A stretch of 64,000 nucleotides of DNA from Tribonema minus (taxonomy: Eukaryota > Sar > Xanthophyceae > Tribonematales > Tribonemataceae), in NCBI GenBank assembly GCA_017506865.1, contig JAFCMP010000516.1:434001-498000 (forward strand), written 5' to 3'. A program made the position numbers and the translations under genes. How positions within the stretch are numbered: the first letter of the stretch is position 1; the number at the start of each line of letters is the position of its first letter. The notes under the pieces are model-generated. The model was given only the letters and a program-made list of their open reading frames with translations, had not been told where the DNA came from and searched no databases. Positions 22,501 to 34,800 of the stretch are shown in pieces.

Positions 22501-25500
22501 GCGCGATACAGCTCTGGCGGCGGCGCGGGAGGCGGTGCGCGTGGCAGCGGAGGCGGCGGCGGAGGCGGAGGTGGGCGCGGCGGCGCAGCAGCTGCGTGAC
22601 ATGGCTCAAGAGCTGGAGGATGGGCGCGCAGGGGCGTGGGGCGCAGTGGAGGAGCTGTGCGGCGAGGAGCACGTGGCGGCGGAGGCGGCGCTGGCGCAGG
22701 TGTGCGGTGCTGCGCGCGGCGCGCTGTCACTCGCTGCTGCTGCTAACTGTTTGCTGAGCGCTGCTGCAGTCGCACTGCGCGGAGACGACGCGTGTGCGCA
22801 CACGCTGCGCGCAGCTCCACATGGTGTTATGCTCTTTGTGACGTGCTCATGTATTGGGTAGCAGCGGGCGCGGCTCTTTGTGTAGGGGACTTCATTGAGC
22901 GCTGCTGCTGGCTGGATTGGGCACTCACCTCAGCCAGCCCCCCCCCCGAAAAAAACGCTTTGTCAGGTCACCTCCGCGCGCGCAAATTGCAGTCGCCAGC
23001 ACTGTTTACAGTGCATATGTGCCTCCGAGCGCACAAGCAGTGTACGCAGAGTTCGCCGCGCTCTCAAAGGCTGCCCTCAACTTCTACTTCAAGTCAGCGG
23101 CACATGTGCGCAATGCCGTGAGCAAGCGCATGATGGCACTCACCCCCCGCCATCTGCATTGCTGCTCATCACCACCACGATAGCAGGCGCAGAGCGCGGC
23201 CGGCGCCGTTGCCACCTCATGTCGATCGAACCCAACACTTGCGCAGCGCCGCATGATGCATTCACGCGCAATCCTCCTCATCCGCCGCCCATAAAAAAAG
23301 TTATGTGCTCAAGTGACCATTGTGAATGCATACTAATCCCAAACTGAAACATCATGATCAGAAAGCATATCGAATTGTAGTTGGGGTTCCACCCTGCGCC
23401 GCTGCCCATCATCGCCATCGCCGCTGCTGCCGCAAGCGCATACCGTCATGTCACACCCGACACACGCGCAGCGCCGCGCATACTGCACTTACGCACAATC
23501 CTCCTTGTCCGCCGCCATCTGCACCGCCTATCATCAGAATCGCCAGCGCCGCTGCTGCCACAGGCACAGAACGTGGTCGCCGCCTCCCGTGGCGCCCGTA
23601 AAGACTTGCATTTCCAAAAGTAAACATTGTGAATGAATGAAGGATCCCCAAACTGAAACATCATGATAATCAAGCGTATCAAAATGTAGTGGGTTTTCAC
23701 CCTGCGCCGATGACCATCACCGCCGTCGCCGCTGCCGCCGCAGGCGCAGAACGTTGTCGCCGCCTCCCGTGACAAGTAAAGAAAGTAACCATTGTCAATA
23801 AACAAAGCTCCCCAACTTAAAACATTATGATTACAAAGCGTATCAGAATTTTAACTGGGGCAAACTCTGCGCCGCTGCCCACCACCGCCACCGCCGCTGC
23901 CGCCGCAGGCGCAGAACGTGGTCGCCGCCTCCCGCGGCGCGCGCGCGCACCTTGCGGAGGCTCTGGCACTGGCGGAGCGTGCCGTACGGGGGGCACGGTG
24001 GGCCCGTAGCGAAGCCATAAAGGCGCTGGAGGAGGGGGGCAGGGGCAGGCGGGAGGCGCGCGTTATCGTGGAGGCCGCGGCGGCGCGGCTCGCTGCTGCG
24101 GAGGCGGCGCTCGCGGAGCTGGGCACAGAGGTGAGCGCTGCCGCTGCTTTTGTCGGTATCACTTCACAAAGTAATCGCATTTCATGGTTTCTGGCATTTC
24201 ATGGTTTCTGGGTTTGGGTTCTTGTGATGTCTCACACGGTGGCTGCAGTTGCATGGTGGGCTGCAGCATGGGCTGCAGCATTTTTGACGTGGATTGGGGC
24301 ACCCAATTTTGCACGTGCCACAATGCAGCTTGCTGACCATCATCTCTGAACTTGAGTCCATACAAGCCATGTCGCATGGCGCAAGTTTGCACCGTTCCGC
24401 TCAAGTGTTCTCCACCAAATACCGCATTTGCAGGACCCGCTGCAAGAACTTCAACTAGCCCGCAGCGCAACTGCCGAGGCGCAGTCCCTGCTCGAACCCG
24501 AGGTTACAGCAGGCTACCTAATGGCCGGCCCAAGCGCTGTTGCGGTTGACATGCAACTGGCAAGGACGGCTGCGGCGGCAGTAGATCGCGCCGAACGCGC
24601 TGCTGCTGCTGCTGCCGCCGCCGCGGCAGCAGCGCGGCGCTCACAGAGCAGCAGCGCCCAGCAGACAGCAGCAGCAGCAGCAGTCTCCACCGGCGCTGCC
24701 GGCACTGCAGACAACACCGCCGCCGCAACCAAGGAGCAGGCTTTGAGCGCTGCTGCTGCGGAGGCGCCGGCTGCAGCTGCCGCTGTGATTCCAGCAGTTG
24801 CGGCGGCGCCGGTGCCACAGCGGCACGGAGCTGCGGAAGCAGCAGCCGGCGCGCCGCCAGCCCTGGCGCAGCCTCAAGATTGCGTTGCGGCGGCAGCAGC
24901 AACTGGTGGCGACAGTGCGGGGCCGATCTCTGGAAGCGGCAGGTCAGGATTTGCGGCGTTGCGCGAGGGCACGTGGGTGTTGGGGGGCCTGCTGAACAGG
25001 CTGACGGGGAAGGGGGGCGGGGATGGCGGCGGTGCTGCGCTGCGCGACACACAGGCGCAGCGGCAGAGGCAGCAGCGGCAGCAGCAGCAGCAGCAGCGTG
25101 CGGGTGATGTCGGTCAGCGTCCGCCTGCGGCAGGCACTGCTGCCGCTTCGCCTGGCGCACGCGGCGCACAGGCACAAGCGCCTCCAAGCGCAGCAGAGAC
25201 GGCGGCACCTAATGCCGCTTCGTCCAAGGTGCAGGCAAGCCATGGCAGCCAGGCAGCAAGCGCAGGCGCTGCCGCGTGTGCGCCGTCGGTGCTGCCAGCA
25301 GCAGCAGCTGTCGCTGTCGCCGGCAGCAGTCTCGCGCCAGCGAGCGCAGCGGCGCAGGCGGAGCGTCACGCGCTTCGCGTCGCGGATGGGCCGTGTGGCC
25401 CGCCGTTGCTGATTAGTGACAACACAGCATCAGCTCCGCATGAGGGCAGCTGCACACTGTACCAGCTGCTGCTGGCAGGGGTGTCGCCGGCGTTCGGCCC

Positions 25501-27623
25501 TGCCGCAGCCCTGCTGCTGCTGCCACCGCTGCATCCGTTGCAGGCGTGTGTGCCCGGCCCTCTTGGCGCGTTGGCAGCTGCGGACGGCTCACGAAGCCAT
25601 TTGCTGGAACGCCGGAGCGGAGCTACGCACACGGTGGCATCGGTGTCGCCAGTTGTCGTGCATTCGACTGGCGTCGCAGCTGACGATGAAGGTCTTGTTG
25701 GCGCTGGCGAAGCCATGCAGCACGCGGTTGCGCCTGGCAGTACAGCAGACAATGCCGTAATCAGCGCTGCAGGTGCTGCCGGCGCCACTAGCATGTTGCG
25801 CGATAAAGTTCAAAGTGCAGATGCTGTTGACCGCGCCGCCGCCGCTGCCACCAGCTTTGCTGTGGCGCACGAGTTCCCAACAGCACACACAACTGACGCG
25901 GCAGTTGCTGCTGCAGTTCCGGCACAGCAGCTGCGGTTGCCCTTGGCAGGAGTGCCTCCGCTGCCATTACGCCGTGCTAGCAGCGGCGCCAGGAGTGGTG
26001 CTCGTTTCCAACAGCGCCAGCAGCAGCAGCAGCAGCGCTCGCCACTATCAGCGCTGCAGACGCTCGCCGCTGCACGGCTGCGCAGCGGCGACGCGGTGAT
26101 GGACGCAGCGGCGGCGGCGCTGCCGCTGCTGCTGCTGGCGGCGTGCACCGCCGCCGTGAAGTCTGCGGTGCTGCAGCAACAGCTGGCGTTCCACGGCCAG
26201 ATTATCATGTCCGCCGCCATGGTGAGTAAGGGGCGTTGGCGCAGAAGGTAGTTAAGGCAGCGTGTAGGGCGTGAGAGCGCCGTTCACTGCAAGCACTGCA
26301 TTGGTGCTGGAGTTATTGGGCACGCGCTTCTTGAGGAACGAATAGCGTTTTTGGAGGGCCGGCAGGTGACGCCAGGCCTTCACTCTGGCAATGCAGCAGG
26401 CTTACTCCAAGTGGGGTTTAATCTGCGGCAGGCGCACATATGCTTGACGCTGTCAGCTGCCTGTGACAACACTCAACAGTATCCACTAGGCGTCATCATC
26501 TAGGTCCGAATGACGCAATATCTTCGAAGAATAATGAGTCTCAGCAGCACTGGGCGCTTGTCAGGATGGTGCGCCCATTGTGGCAAATCTGGCAACCCCC
26601 AGGCAGCGCAAGCGACGCCAGTGTTTCCGCGATGAGCGCTCAACGCACAGCACCATCACACTTATCTTGCAGCATCTTGCGCTCACAACCAGCACTTCGT
26701 GCCCCTCCCGCACTCAGGCGGTCATGGCAGCGGGGATTGGCGCCGCAGCTGCCGCCACCGCCGACAGCAGCAGCAGCGTCGCAACAGCCGCCTCCCGCGC
26801 ACCTCGCAGCCATCAGCGGCAGCTGCTGAGGCTCATGGCCGTAACGCTGGTACTGAATCACATTGCGGCGCCGTCGCTAGCCCTCGTCCTAGGGCTTGCG
26901 TTGGCGCTCCCAAGCACGGCGCTGCTGGGCCTGGTGCTGCTGGCGGCGTCGGCGTCAGCGCCCGCAGCAGCGCTCGCCGCGCTGCTGTCGCGCGGCAGCG
27001 CTGCGCAGTCGCTGGCGCTCGGCGCCGCGTCCACGCTCGCCGTCGCCGCAGCGGTTTCGCCCTTTGTAACCGCCCTCACGGGTTCCAGCACGCTGCTGCC
27101 CTCCGTCGCCACGTATACGGTCCGCCTCGTGGTGCTGCCGGCGCTGGCGGGAGCGCTGGCGGCGCGCGCCGTGGCGCCGTCCGCCGCTGCTGCCGCCGTG
27201 CTGCGCGCGGCGGCGGCGGCGGCGGCGGTGGCGGCGTGCGCCGTGCTCACCGGCGCGTCCGTCGCTTTCGCCGCACCCGCCATCGCCGCCGCTGGCTGGC
27301 GGCTGCACGCGGCGGTGCTGCTGCTGCACGCAGGCTCGGGGGCGGCGGCATACGCGGCAGCGCTTCAAGCGGGCTGCAACGAGGCTCAGGCGCGTGCCGC
27401 GGCGGCGGAGGCGGCGTTAAAGTCTGGCGGCGCAGCGGCGGCGCTGGCTGCGGTGTGCGGGCTGCCTGCTGAAGCGCAGGTGCCTGCGATGACATCAGTG
27501 GTTTGGACGGCAGTCATTGGGTCGCTGGCGCCGCTGGCGGTGAGGTGGCGCGCGGCGCGCAGCAGCAGCAGCGCGCACGCGAAGCCGGCAGCGCCGCTAG
27601 CACGTGCCGCGCCGACGCAGTAG
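16505..27623 (+). CDS. Giant Ala-rich protein: J-like domain, repeated coiled-coil units, SBF/BASS-like membrane domain
   Basis: The model joins 16505-16785, 17356-22823, 22993-23117, 23909-24130, 24434-26221 and 26718-27623, all in phase, to 2929 residues. N-terminus: EDLYAVLDVSLHATQEEISLAYLNCRSRL continued across the first intron by YWRAYYTLGHTGRRSTYDMG, a J-domain fold whose HPD motif is replaced by HRG, so Hsp70 stimulation is doubtful. The 5.5-kb second exon encodes Ala-rich coiled-coil units carrying KAHAI and, in three cases, DVE(I/V)I. Exons 3-5 continue with helical, Ala-rich sequence. The last exon is hydrophobic and resembles the SBF/BASS family of organic-anion/sodium symporters, for example LAASASAPAAALAALLSRG and KSGGAAAALAAVCGLPAEAQ. 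Whether the last exon belongs to the same transcript is uncertain: the phase and a membrane hairpin spanning the junction favour it, the odd fusion argues against. No signal peptide is seen. Confidence 0.6.
16600..17430 (+). other. J-like domain split by an intron
   Basis: Helices I and II lie in exon 1 (EDLYAVLDVSLHATQEEISL) and helices III and IV in exon 2 (YWRAYYTLGHTGRRSTYD). The loop that should read HPD reads LTHRGTAV, so this is a J-like rather than a canonical J domain. Confidence 0.7.
18730..21800 (+). repeat. Coding repeats: about seven Ala-rich coiled-coil units of roughly 130-150 residues
   Basis: Each unit has an Arg/Glu/Gln/Ala helix, then (E/D)(A/T)KAHAI(A/V), then a Glu/Arg break and a poly-Ala run with ARxRAAAAA. 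Unit signatures end near 19015, 19480, 19960, 20430, 20910, 21380 and 21780. Units three to five close with GDVEIIIEAPP, SDVEVISETPP and GDVEVIIDAPP. The DNA is rich in GCAGCAGCG and similar triplets, but the spacing of the charged residues shows protein-level conservation rather than a pure microsatellite. Confidence 0.85.
23170..23908 (+). repeat. Acceptor-side copies of the 23909 exon with flanking intron
   Basis: A unit of about 170 bases containing AAACTGAAACATCATGAT, GCGTATC, a CCGCC-rich tract and CAGGCGCAGAACGTGGTCGC recurs with the exon start near 23185 (decayed), 23568, 23738 and, as the functional copy, 23909. Copies two and three keep the AG and the codons for NVVAASR before diverging. 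They lie in the intron upstream of the real exon. Confidence 0.85.
26718..27623 (+). other. SBF/BASS-like transmembrane domain (last exon of the giant gene model)
   Basis: About eight hydrophobic segments. The stretch LGLVLLAASASAPAAALAAL followed by GSAAQSLALGAASTLAVAAAVSP matches the layout of the bile acid:sodium symporter fold (the Pro/Ala-rich crossover helix and the following ALS-type helix). TVRLVVLPALAGALAARAVAP and SVVWTAVIGSLAPLAVRW match later segments. Plastid BASS proteins import pyruvate or glucosinolate precursors; the substrate cannot be told here. The Ala bias weakens the assignment. Confidence 0.5.
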
Positions 27624-28802
27624 GCAACGCGGCTTGTGCCTGGCAGCTTACTGCCTGTCTTGATGATGCTCTTAGAGTGGGGCTTGATTTTGCCAGAACA
27701 CATGGCATTTTGGCGTGAACGGCCACAGCAAGCAGCGTGTTCAGAGACTACTTGTGCTAAATTGTACAGCGGCGGCAGGTGCAGCAGTGCCTGCTCGCAC
27801 CGCTGCAGATGGCATCGACGACACACGTGCAGGAACCTGTGCATATCACGTCAGAAAAGTGGCTGGCGATTGCTAGGTGGGCGGGGCTCATGGAACTGCC
27901 TACTCTAGTTGGTGTGCGTTGCGAGCTTTCATGTATGCAATAGGCACGCGTTCACACCTCACGAGGTGCCTTCAGAGACGTTGCAGTTGAAGTTCGTGTT
28001 TGAGTAGCGAGGGATCACACAGCCACAAGGCTTGGTGCCAGCTCCAGCAGAGCACGGCACATGTTGCGTGATTGACAGTTTGGTGTGAGGAATCGTGGCT
28101 TGGCGTTTAATATCACACTACATTGCGACATGGCATCATTCTGCTGCATTGTTGGTTGCCTGCAACTGCCATCAGTACTTGTTCTGATGCGCAGCGCCCT
28201 GCCATTACGCCCAAAATGCTCTCACATAGTGTTCCAATGGTTATTGTGCGATGCCTTGCTGCAAACGCTGCGCTCGCTTCTCGCCGAGCAGCTGTGACGG
28301 GAAGGTGGCGCACTGCTGCAGCACACCAGCTCATCAAGGCTTCGCGTATCTTGCAGTGCCTTGTGCCAGCAGAAATGAGAATGTTGCGCATGTCATGTGT
28401 TTGTTTGTAACCCAACCAATAAACGTAAGGATGTGCAAATGCTCAAGGGGTATGCATGCATTGTACTACTGCACGCCACACAGCAGCGCACAGCACAAAC
28501 AAGGCGACACGCAAGGCGCTAGCGCCGCCCCGGGCCCAGAGGTACAATGTAATCTGTTCTAATTGTGCTGCCCTTTCAATGCAGGGACGGTGACTTGGCG
28601 GCCAACCACACGCGACAAAACTCTGTGCGACTGCCCCTCCCCAACTGTGCGCTGCGCATGCAGCAGCCCACATCTTGGCAAACACACACTCTTTCGCACA
28701 CGCTGCACAGTGTTTCAAGCAGCACAGGCAGCTGTCAGCAGCAAGCCTGCACGACCGCGAATGCCAACCAACTGTTACAAGAGGCCCTCGCTGGCTGGGC
28801 GT
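27624..28802. other. Intergenic region between converging genes
   Basis: 1179 bases with no supported gene. An AATAAA at about 28419 (CCAATAAACG) could serve as a polyadenylation signal for the upstream plus-strand gene if its 3' UTR is long. No family motif is visible in either strand. Confidence 0.5.
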
Positions 28803-31800
28803 CTAGAGTAGGCTAGTCTGCCCGCTTTTGCCAAACAGTGACCGCGCTGGGTTGCTGGGTGGCGTGGAAACGGTGTCGGAGATGTCGCGCGGCGCTGCGC
28901 TGCGCTGCTGCTGCTGCTGCCGCTGCTGCTGCTGCTGCTGCGCGTGCGGCTGCAGGCCCCACGCGAGCGGCGAGCTCGCGACGCCGCCGCCGCCCATCAT
29001 GTCGTCGCTGATCCAGCTCGAGTACCTGCAGCGGTGATGTAGTGGTGATGTCATCATGGTCGGTGTCAGGTGCGCGTGTACGCAGTGATCATGAATGGAG
29101 AAACATGGATTTACATGAATGAAGCAATCTGGATCAACACGGCGTCTCCGCCGACTTCATGTCGTCGCTGATCCAACACCGTTGTCTATGGCAGTGCAAA
29201 TGATGCGTGGAATGCCAGATGTGCATGCGCAAGGGTGATGGTGAGTGTTGAAGTGTCGCGACAGCTGTCATGGTGCTGAAGCACAGGTGCAGGCTAGCAG
29301 AAGGAAGTGAGCCAGGTGCTGTGGCGCCCACAGAAGCATGGGGCCTCAAGGCAACGTCACAGCACCTTGAGCATGGCGCTTCAAGCACACCACCACACTG
29401 TCTCAAAGCCTGGTGCGCGCCACATGAACTTAACTGGTAGTAGGTGCTACTTCGCAATGCTGATGGGGTGTCTCCTGATAGCTTTGGAATTTGTGTATTC
29501 ACATGCTGCCAAGGGGCCGACACAGCTACAAAAAGGGCGGACACAAGGAGCATTTGGGAAAGACCGCGCCAGCTGTACCTGACCCTTACCCTAAACCCTT
29601 ATTCATGAGCCTTGTCACCTGACCCTTGTCCTCCAATGCAACAAAGACATGTAGTTCGCAAACCATTTCACTCCACCATTTCCATGCTAGAACCGGAGCC
29701 AAGGCCATGCTCCAAGAAAGACGTGGAGTCCTACTCAAAGCAAAGTACTTCAAGTATCTCCATCGTGAAGGAAGTGAGCTCCACTTACTGGACGCTGCGC
29801 AAACGACAGGAACTCGTCGCGCGTCCTCGTACTTGAAGATGCAAACTACTTCAAAGCATCTGCATTGAAATTGAGGTGCGCAGTAGTTAGCAAAACTTAC
29901 ACAGGTTGAGTCTCTGGTCGTGACGCTCCGTGAACAACAGGAACTCATTCGTGCGTCACCATACTTTGGAGGACGCATAATTGAAGTATTTATATTTAAG
30001 TTGAAGTGTGCATCACTTACAGGTTGAGAATCTGGTCGTGACGCTCCGCAAACGACAGGAACTCGTCGCGCGTCACCACGCCTGTCCCCCTCACGTCGAC
30101 CTCCCGCAGCGCCTGCGGCAGCGGCACGTCACCAGTTGAAGTGCAGCGTTTGAAGGTGGCACGAGGGTTGCGTGGTTGAAGCGACCCACTCAGTTCGGGA
30201 AAGTCGGGCTGAGAGAGGTGTATTAGGTTTAGGGTTAGGTCAGAACATGAGTGCCAAAACACCGCGAGCGGGTGACCATGGTACCAGTTCACCTGTAAAA
30301 CAAGTGAGCCGCTGAGGAACTACTTGTGATTGCTTGCACCAGATAAGTAGGCGTGAGGTGGCTATGGCACTCAGGGACCGAACAGCAACTGACTGCCTTC
30401 AGGAGTGATATTGCATGTCAAAAAAACACTAAGACACTGACCCTAATTCTGACCTAAAACCGGCAGCAGTGCCCTCAGCAGAGTTCCATGTCACCAGCAC
30501 CTCTTTTCAGGCAGGGTGCCTCCAGTAATGAGCTGTAACCGCACATGGCGAGTGAGCAACTTCAGGCACAGGTCCTGCACATGTCACCAGAACAGCCACA
30601 CCATTACATTTCAATTACTAATGAGCAGCGCTCAGCACTGTGTTGAGCACTATCACCGCGCGCCTCACCTCCTGCATGGTCTCCGCGGGCATGCTGGGGA
30701 ACAGTCTCCGGAGAATGTTCTCCACCTCTGCCAGGGTGAACTGGCCCTTGTCTTCCGCATCCAGGACCGCAAGCGCAAACTTGAAGGCATCGCGACGCCC
30801 CGCCTGTCAGCAAGTAGGGTTAGGGTTAAGGTCAGGGCCACAGGGTGAGAGAGCAGGACACACTTGGGGATTGGAGAGTGGCGATGAAGGGGGACTTGGA
30901 TTGTACAAGTGTTGGTGGTTGTCAAAGCATACGCAGTTCTTGGAACTGAATACATGCGTCGACAACGCTGGCATGTGGTGAACCACGAGTAAACACAGCT
31001 CGCCCTTGTCTTCCGCATCCAGGACAGCGAGCGCAAACTTGAAGGCATCGCGGCGCCCCGCCTGTCAGCAAGTAGGGTTAGGGTTAAGGTCAGGGGGAGG
31101 GTTAAGGTTAGGATGAGTGAGCAGGACGACATTTTGGGGATGCAAGCATGACCCACAAGGGTACTCGAATGTACTTCAAGTAATGGTGCTGCTGAGAGCA
31201 AACACAATTCATGAAAGTGAATGCATAAACATATATGCGTTCATGACGCTGGTGAAGCACGAGTAATCACAGCTCAGCAAAGATGTGCAACGGCATGCCT
31301 AGCATGCCTTTGTCTGATACCAAGGGCATTCTCTAGACATTTTGAAGCATCTGCACGGCCTTTAAAGTCGTATTTTCTGGCCCTGAGCACTGCTGCAGTT
31401 ACCTTGCCCATGCCATTGAGGACGGCAAGGCCCGTGAGACGTATCTTGATATGCATGACTCTCAGGACTGACTCGTGACTCGCAGGATCGCGTCAAATTT
31501 GGTGCTCGTGCCGAATCATACACAAGCACTTTTCAGTCATTTCTTACGCATTCTGAGGGCCTCTTAGTGCTTAGGAGCACTGCTGCAGCAGTTACCTTGC
31601 CCATGCCATTGAGGACGGCAATGCCTGTAAGAAAAACTCGTGACTCGCAGGTGCTCCTGTGCCGAATCATACAGGGGCACTTTTGAGTCATTTTTTACGC
31701 ATTCCGAGGGCCTCTTAGTGCTTAGGAGCAACGCTGCAGCAGTACCTTGCCCATGCCATTGAGGACGGCAAGGCCCGTGAGAAACTGGCGGAAGTCCAGG

Positions 31801-34800
31801 CTGCCGTAGCCATCCACATCGAGCAGCTCAAAGACCTGCAGCCACATGAGAGTCATAGAGTCAGAGGCAGACTCACTGCTGCAAAATTCAGGCCTCAGAT
31901 ATGAGATGGCGCAACTGTCGTAAATTTCATCAATGAAACAAATTTGAAGTTTATGATGTCAACTGCGGGAGTGTCACAGACTTGCAGCAAGCAGCAGGGA
32001 GTGCGCATGGAGTGAGCCCTTGGCACACGATGTATGGCGAATCAAAACATCAGCACTAGACTTCAAACCTCAACATCAGGCGCATTGCAGCACTCGTCAA
32101 GCCAGCAACTTCCTGTACCAGGTGCTATTGCTCACACCACCCCTAACCCTAATTTCCCTTACCCTAAACTCTCAATGAGCCACGCCTGCGCCAGCTGCCA
32201 CACAACCCTACCCATGAACAGGTTGACAAACCCTGGCCCTGCTGTCACAAGCTGTGCCACCTGCCTTCCTTCCCTTCCCAGTAATCTTACCCTACCTTGT
32301 ACCCAACTTGTGACATATATAGTAGCCGTAACCCTAGCTGCGTTAGACCCGCTGAAAGCTGCACCTTCTGTAGCTTGCGTTAACCTCAGGATCAGGCCTA
32401 CCTGAATCTACCCTTATACCTACACTCGCCGAACCCTAGCTTGGGGTTTAATCTTGGGGCTAGTATTAAGTTGGCTTAGCTTACGGTTGAATCTCAACCC
32501 CCTCAAGCCCCCGCACCTTCTGCAGCTCGCTCTCCATCACCCGCGACGGCGCCGCCGCTGCCGCCGACGGCCGCCGCCGCGCAAACGACGTCCAACTATT
32601 TGACCGCTCCTGCCGCGGGCTCCCTGCCGCAGAGCTGCCGCCGCTGCCGCCGCCGCCGCCGCTGCCGCCGCGGCTGCGCGCTATCGCCGCCGCCGCTGCT
32701 GCCGCGGCGCCGTCGCCCTCTGGCGCGGGCTTGGCGGCAGTGGCGGCGGCGGCGGCGGCGCTGCTGCTGCTGCTGCCGTGGAGGCGGTTTCTGCGCCACC
32801 CCGCTGCAAACTCCTCGTAGCTGCGCGCGAAGGAGAGAGGTGCAACAGTGCTCATCTTGGCGAGGCAGCGCTCATTACAGTGTGTGGCACTGCTCAGCTC
32901 GATGGAGGTGTTAATTAGATGAAGTGTGCCAGTGCTCAGCTCCATTGTTGGCAGCGCCACAGCAAGTGATGGGGTGTGTATTGGGGCGGTAGAGTGACAA
33001 CTGAAGGGCAGGGCCGCGTTCAGCAGCGTGGCATGCATGTACCTATGTATGTATGAGGATCAGTGTTGAAGCTAGGGGTTAGTTAGTAAACCCTGGCAAC
33101 TGCTGCTGTGGCAGAGAGTGAGGCATTCAGCAGCAATGCTCGGCACTTGTACAATGCTCAGCAGCAGCGCTCGCCTTAACGGAGTATGCAACCAACGCTG
33201 CATTGAGATTTACTAGCAGTGGCACCGGCCGTATCAATACCTCATTACATCACTGTAGTCGAATCACATCATCGCCTTTGAAGAAAACAGCGGACACTGC
33301 AACGCACCTGAGTCGCCCGTCCCCATTTGTGTCCAGCTCCGTGAACGCGCGCAAGTACCGCTTGGCCGTCTCTGTGGTAATCTCCAGCACCTCCCGCACC
33401 GCCGCCCACTCTACGATGGCGCCCTGCATGCGCTCCTTGCCCGCGTGCGCGCGCGCCGCGAACTGCAGCGCCGCATCCTCGTACGCGTGCTGCGTCGCAG
33501 GGACTCCCAGCTCGCGGGACATGAGCTGACGGCGCGGGGGTACATGCGGGAGGGTACAATTTTTCAAGTAGGTGAAGCTGGTGTTCAACTTTTAACTAGG
33601 CACAACTGCCCTCATGTGCTTCATAGGCGTGCTGCGTCTCAGGGACCCCAAGCTCGCGGGACATTAGCTGATGGCGCAGGGGCAGAAGGGAGGGCAGTTA
33701 CAGTGGGAGATCAGTTACGAGTCAGTTTCAGCCTGCAGTACTGCAGCGCCAAGCATTCGGGGACCCCCAGCTGGCGGGACATGAGCTGACGGCGCGGGGG
33801 CACACGACAGGACGACTGAGCATCGCTGCAACGCCGCGTTCTCGTGCTGCGTCGCGGGGACCCCCAGCTTGCAGGACATGAGCCGACGGCGCGGGGGCAT
33901 CGGAAGGGACGTCCGTCGCGGTGTGAAGTTCGTCCACTTCAATTGACTGGTACAGTTGATGTTCGCAGGGTCCCGCATGGAGCGTACTGAGTCATTGGGC
34001 ATGAGAAAGCGGTCTGTATTTGTGTCGTGATGCACCATTGCATCTTCGCATGTGCGCTGAGCGGGGAGGTCTAGGGTTAGGCATGTAGGTCACGTCAAAA
34101 GTGTAATCACCAATGCGATGCTGAGCAGCCTTTGACAAGCAGATTTCCGTTTTGCCCAGTGAAGTAAACAGCTGTGAGCTTGTACGCATTGTAGTGCAGT
34201 CAACATCAGCCCTTGGGCTAACCCTAACCCTAGTTCTGAGGCAAACGACGTGCTCATGAGAGGCTAGGCAGTCATCGAGGTTTGGCAGATGAGCCTAGTG
34301 CGATGATTCCACAGCTACCCTTGGGAAGCCAACAACATGTAGGGTCGGGGAATGTTCACAGCGCACAGCCTTGTCCACGAATGGAACGATGCCATCAACC
34401 AAGCGCTTCGCGCACAGGGCCAAGTCGCACCGCATCAGCAAACTTCACATTTGAAGTCCCAAGCCGCTGCAAATCACTTCAATGAGTTTTAGAGCTCACC
34501 CGCTGTACGTTGCTGGCGAACAGACTGGGTTCGGCGATCTCCTCCGCAGATGGCGTATACACATCCAGAAACCGCACCTGCCCACGTGAACACATGACGA
34601 CACCGGTTATGCAAGATAAGAGTCAGTGTGAGAAGCACATCTGCCGCAGCTGAGTGCGACAGCACATGCATGTGTGTGTCAATGTGTCCACAACACCGTT
34701 GCAGGGCAGCAGCCAGTGCAACAAGGAGACCCCGCCTATGCGCAAGGTGAAGCATCACATGCAAAATGTCACGTCCGTGGGTAAGACGTGCAAGAATCAA

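Noticed and set aside
24428..26251. Independent gene starting in the 607-codon frame
   Set aside because: Its first codon in the open frame is TTG and the AG acceptor at 24433 joins the previous exon in phase, so it is modelled as an internal exon.
30816..31095. Telomeric repeats suggesting a chromosome end
   Set aside because: Runs are short, degenerate, interstitial and flanked by coding exons on both sides.
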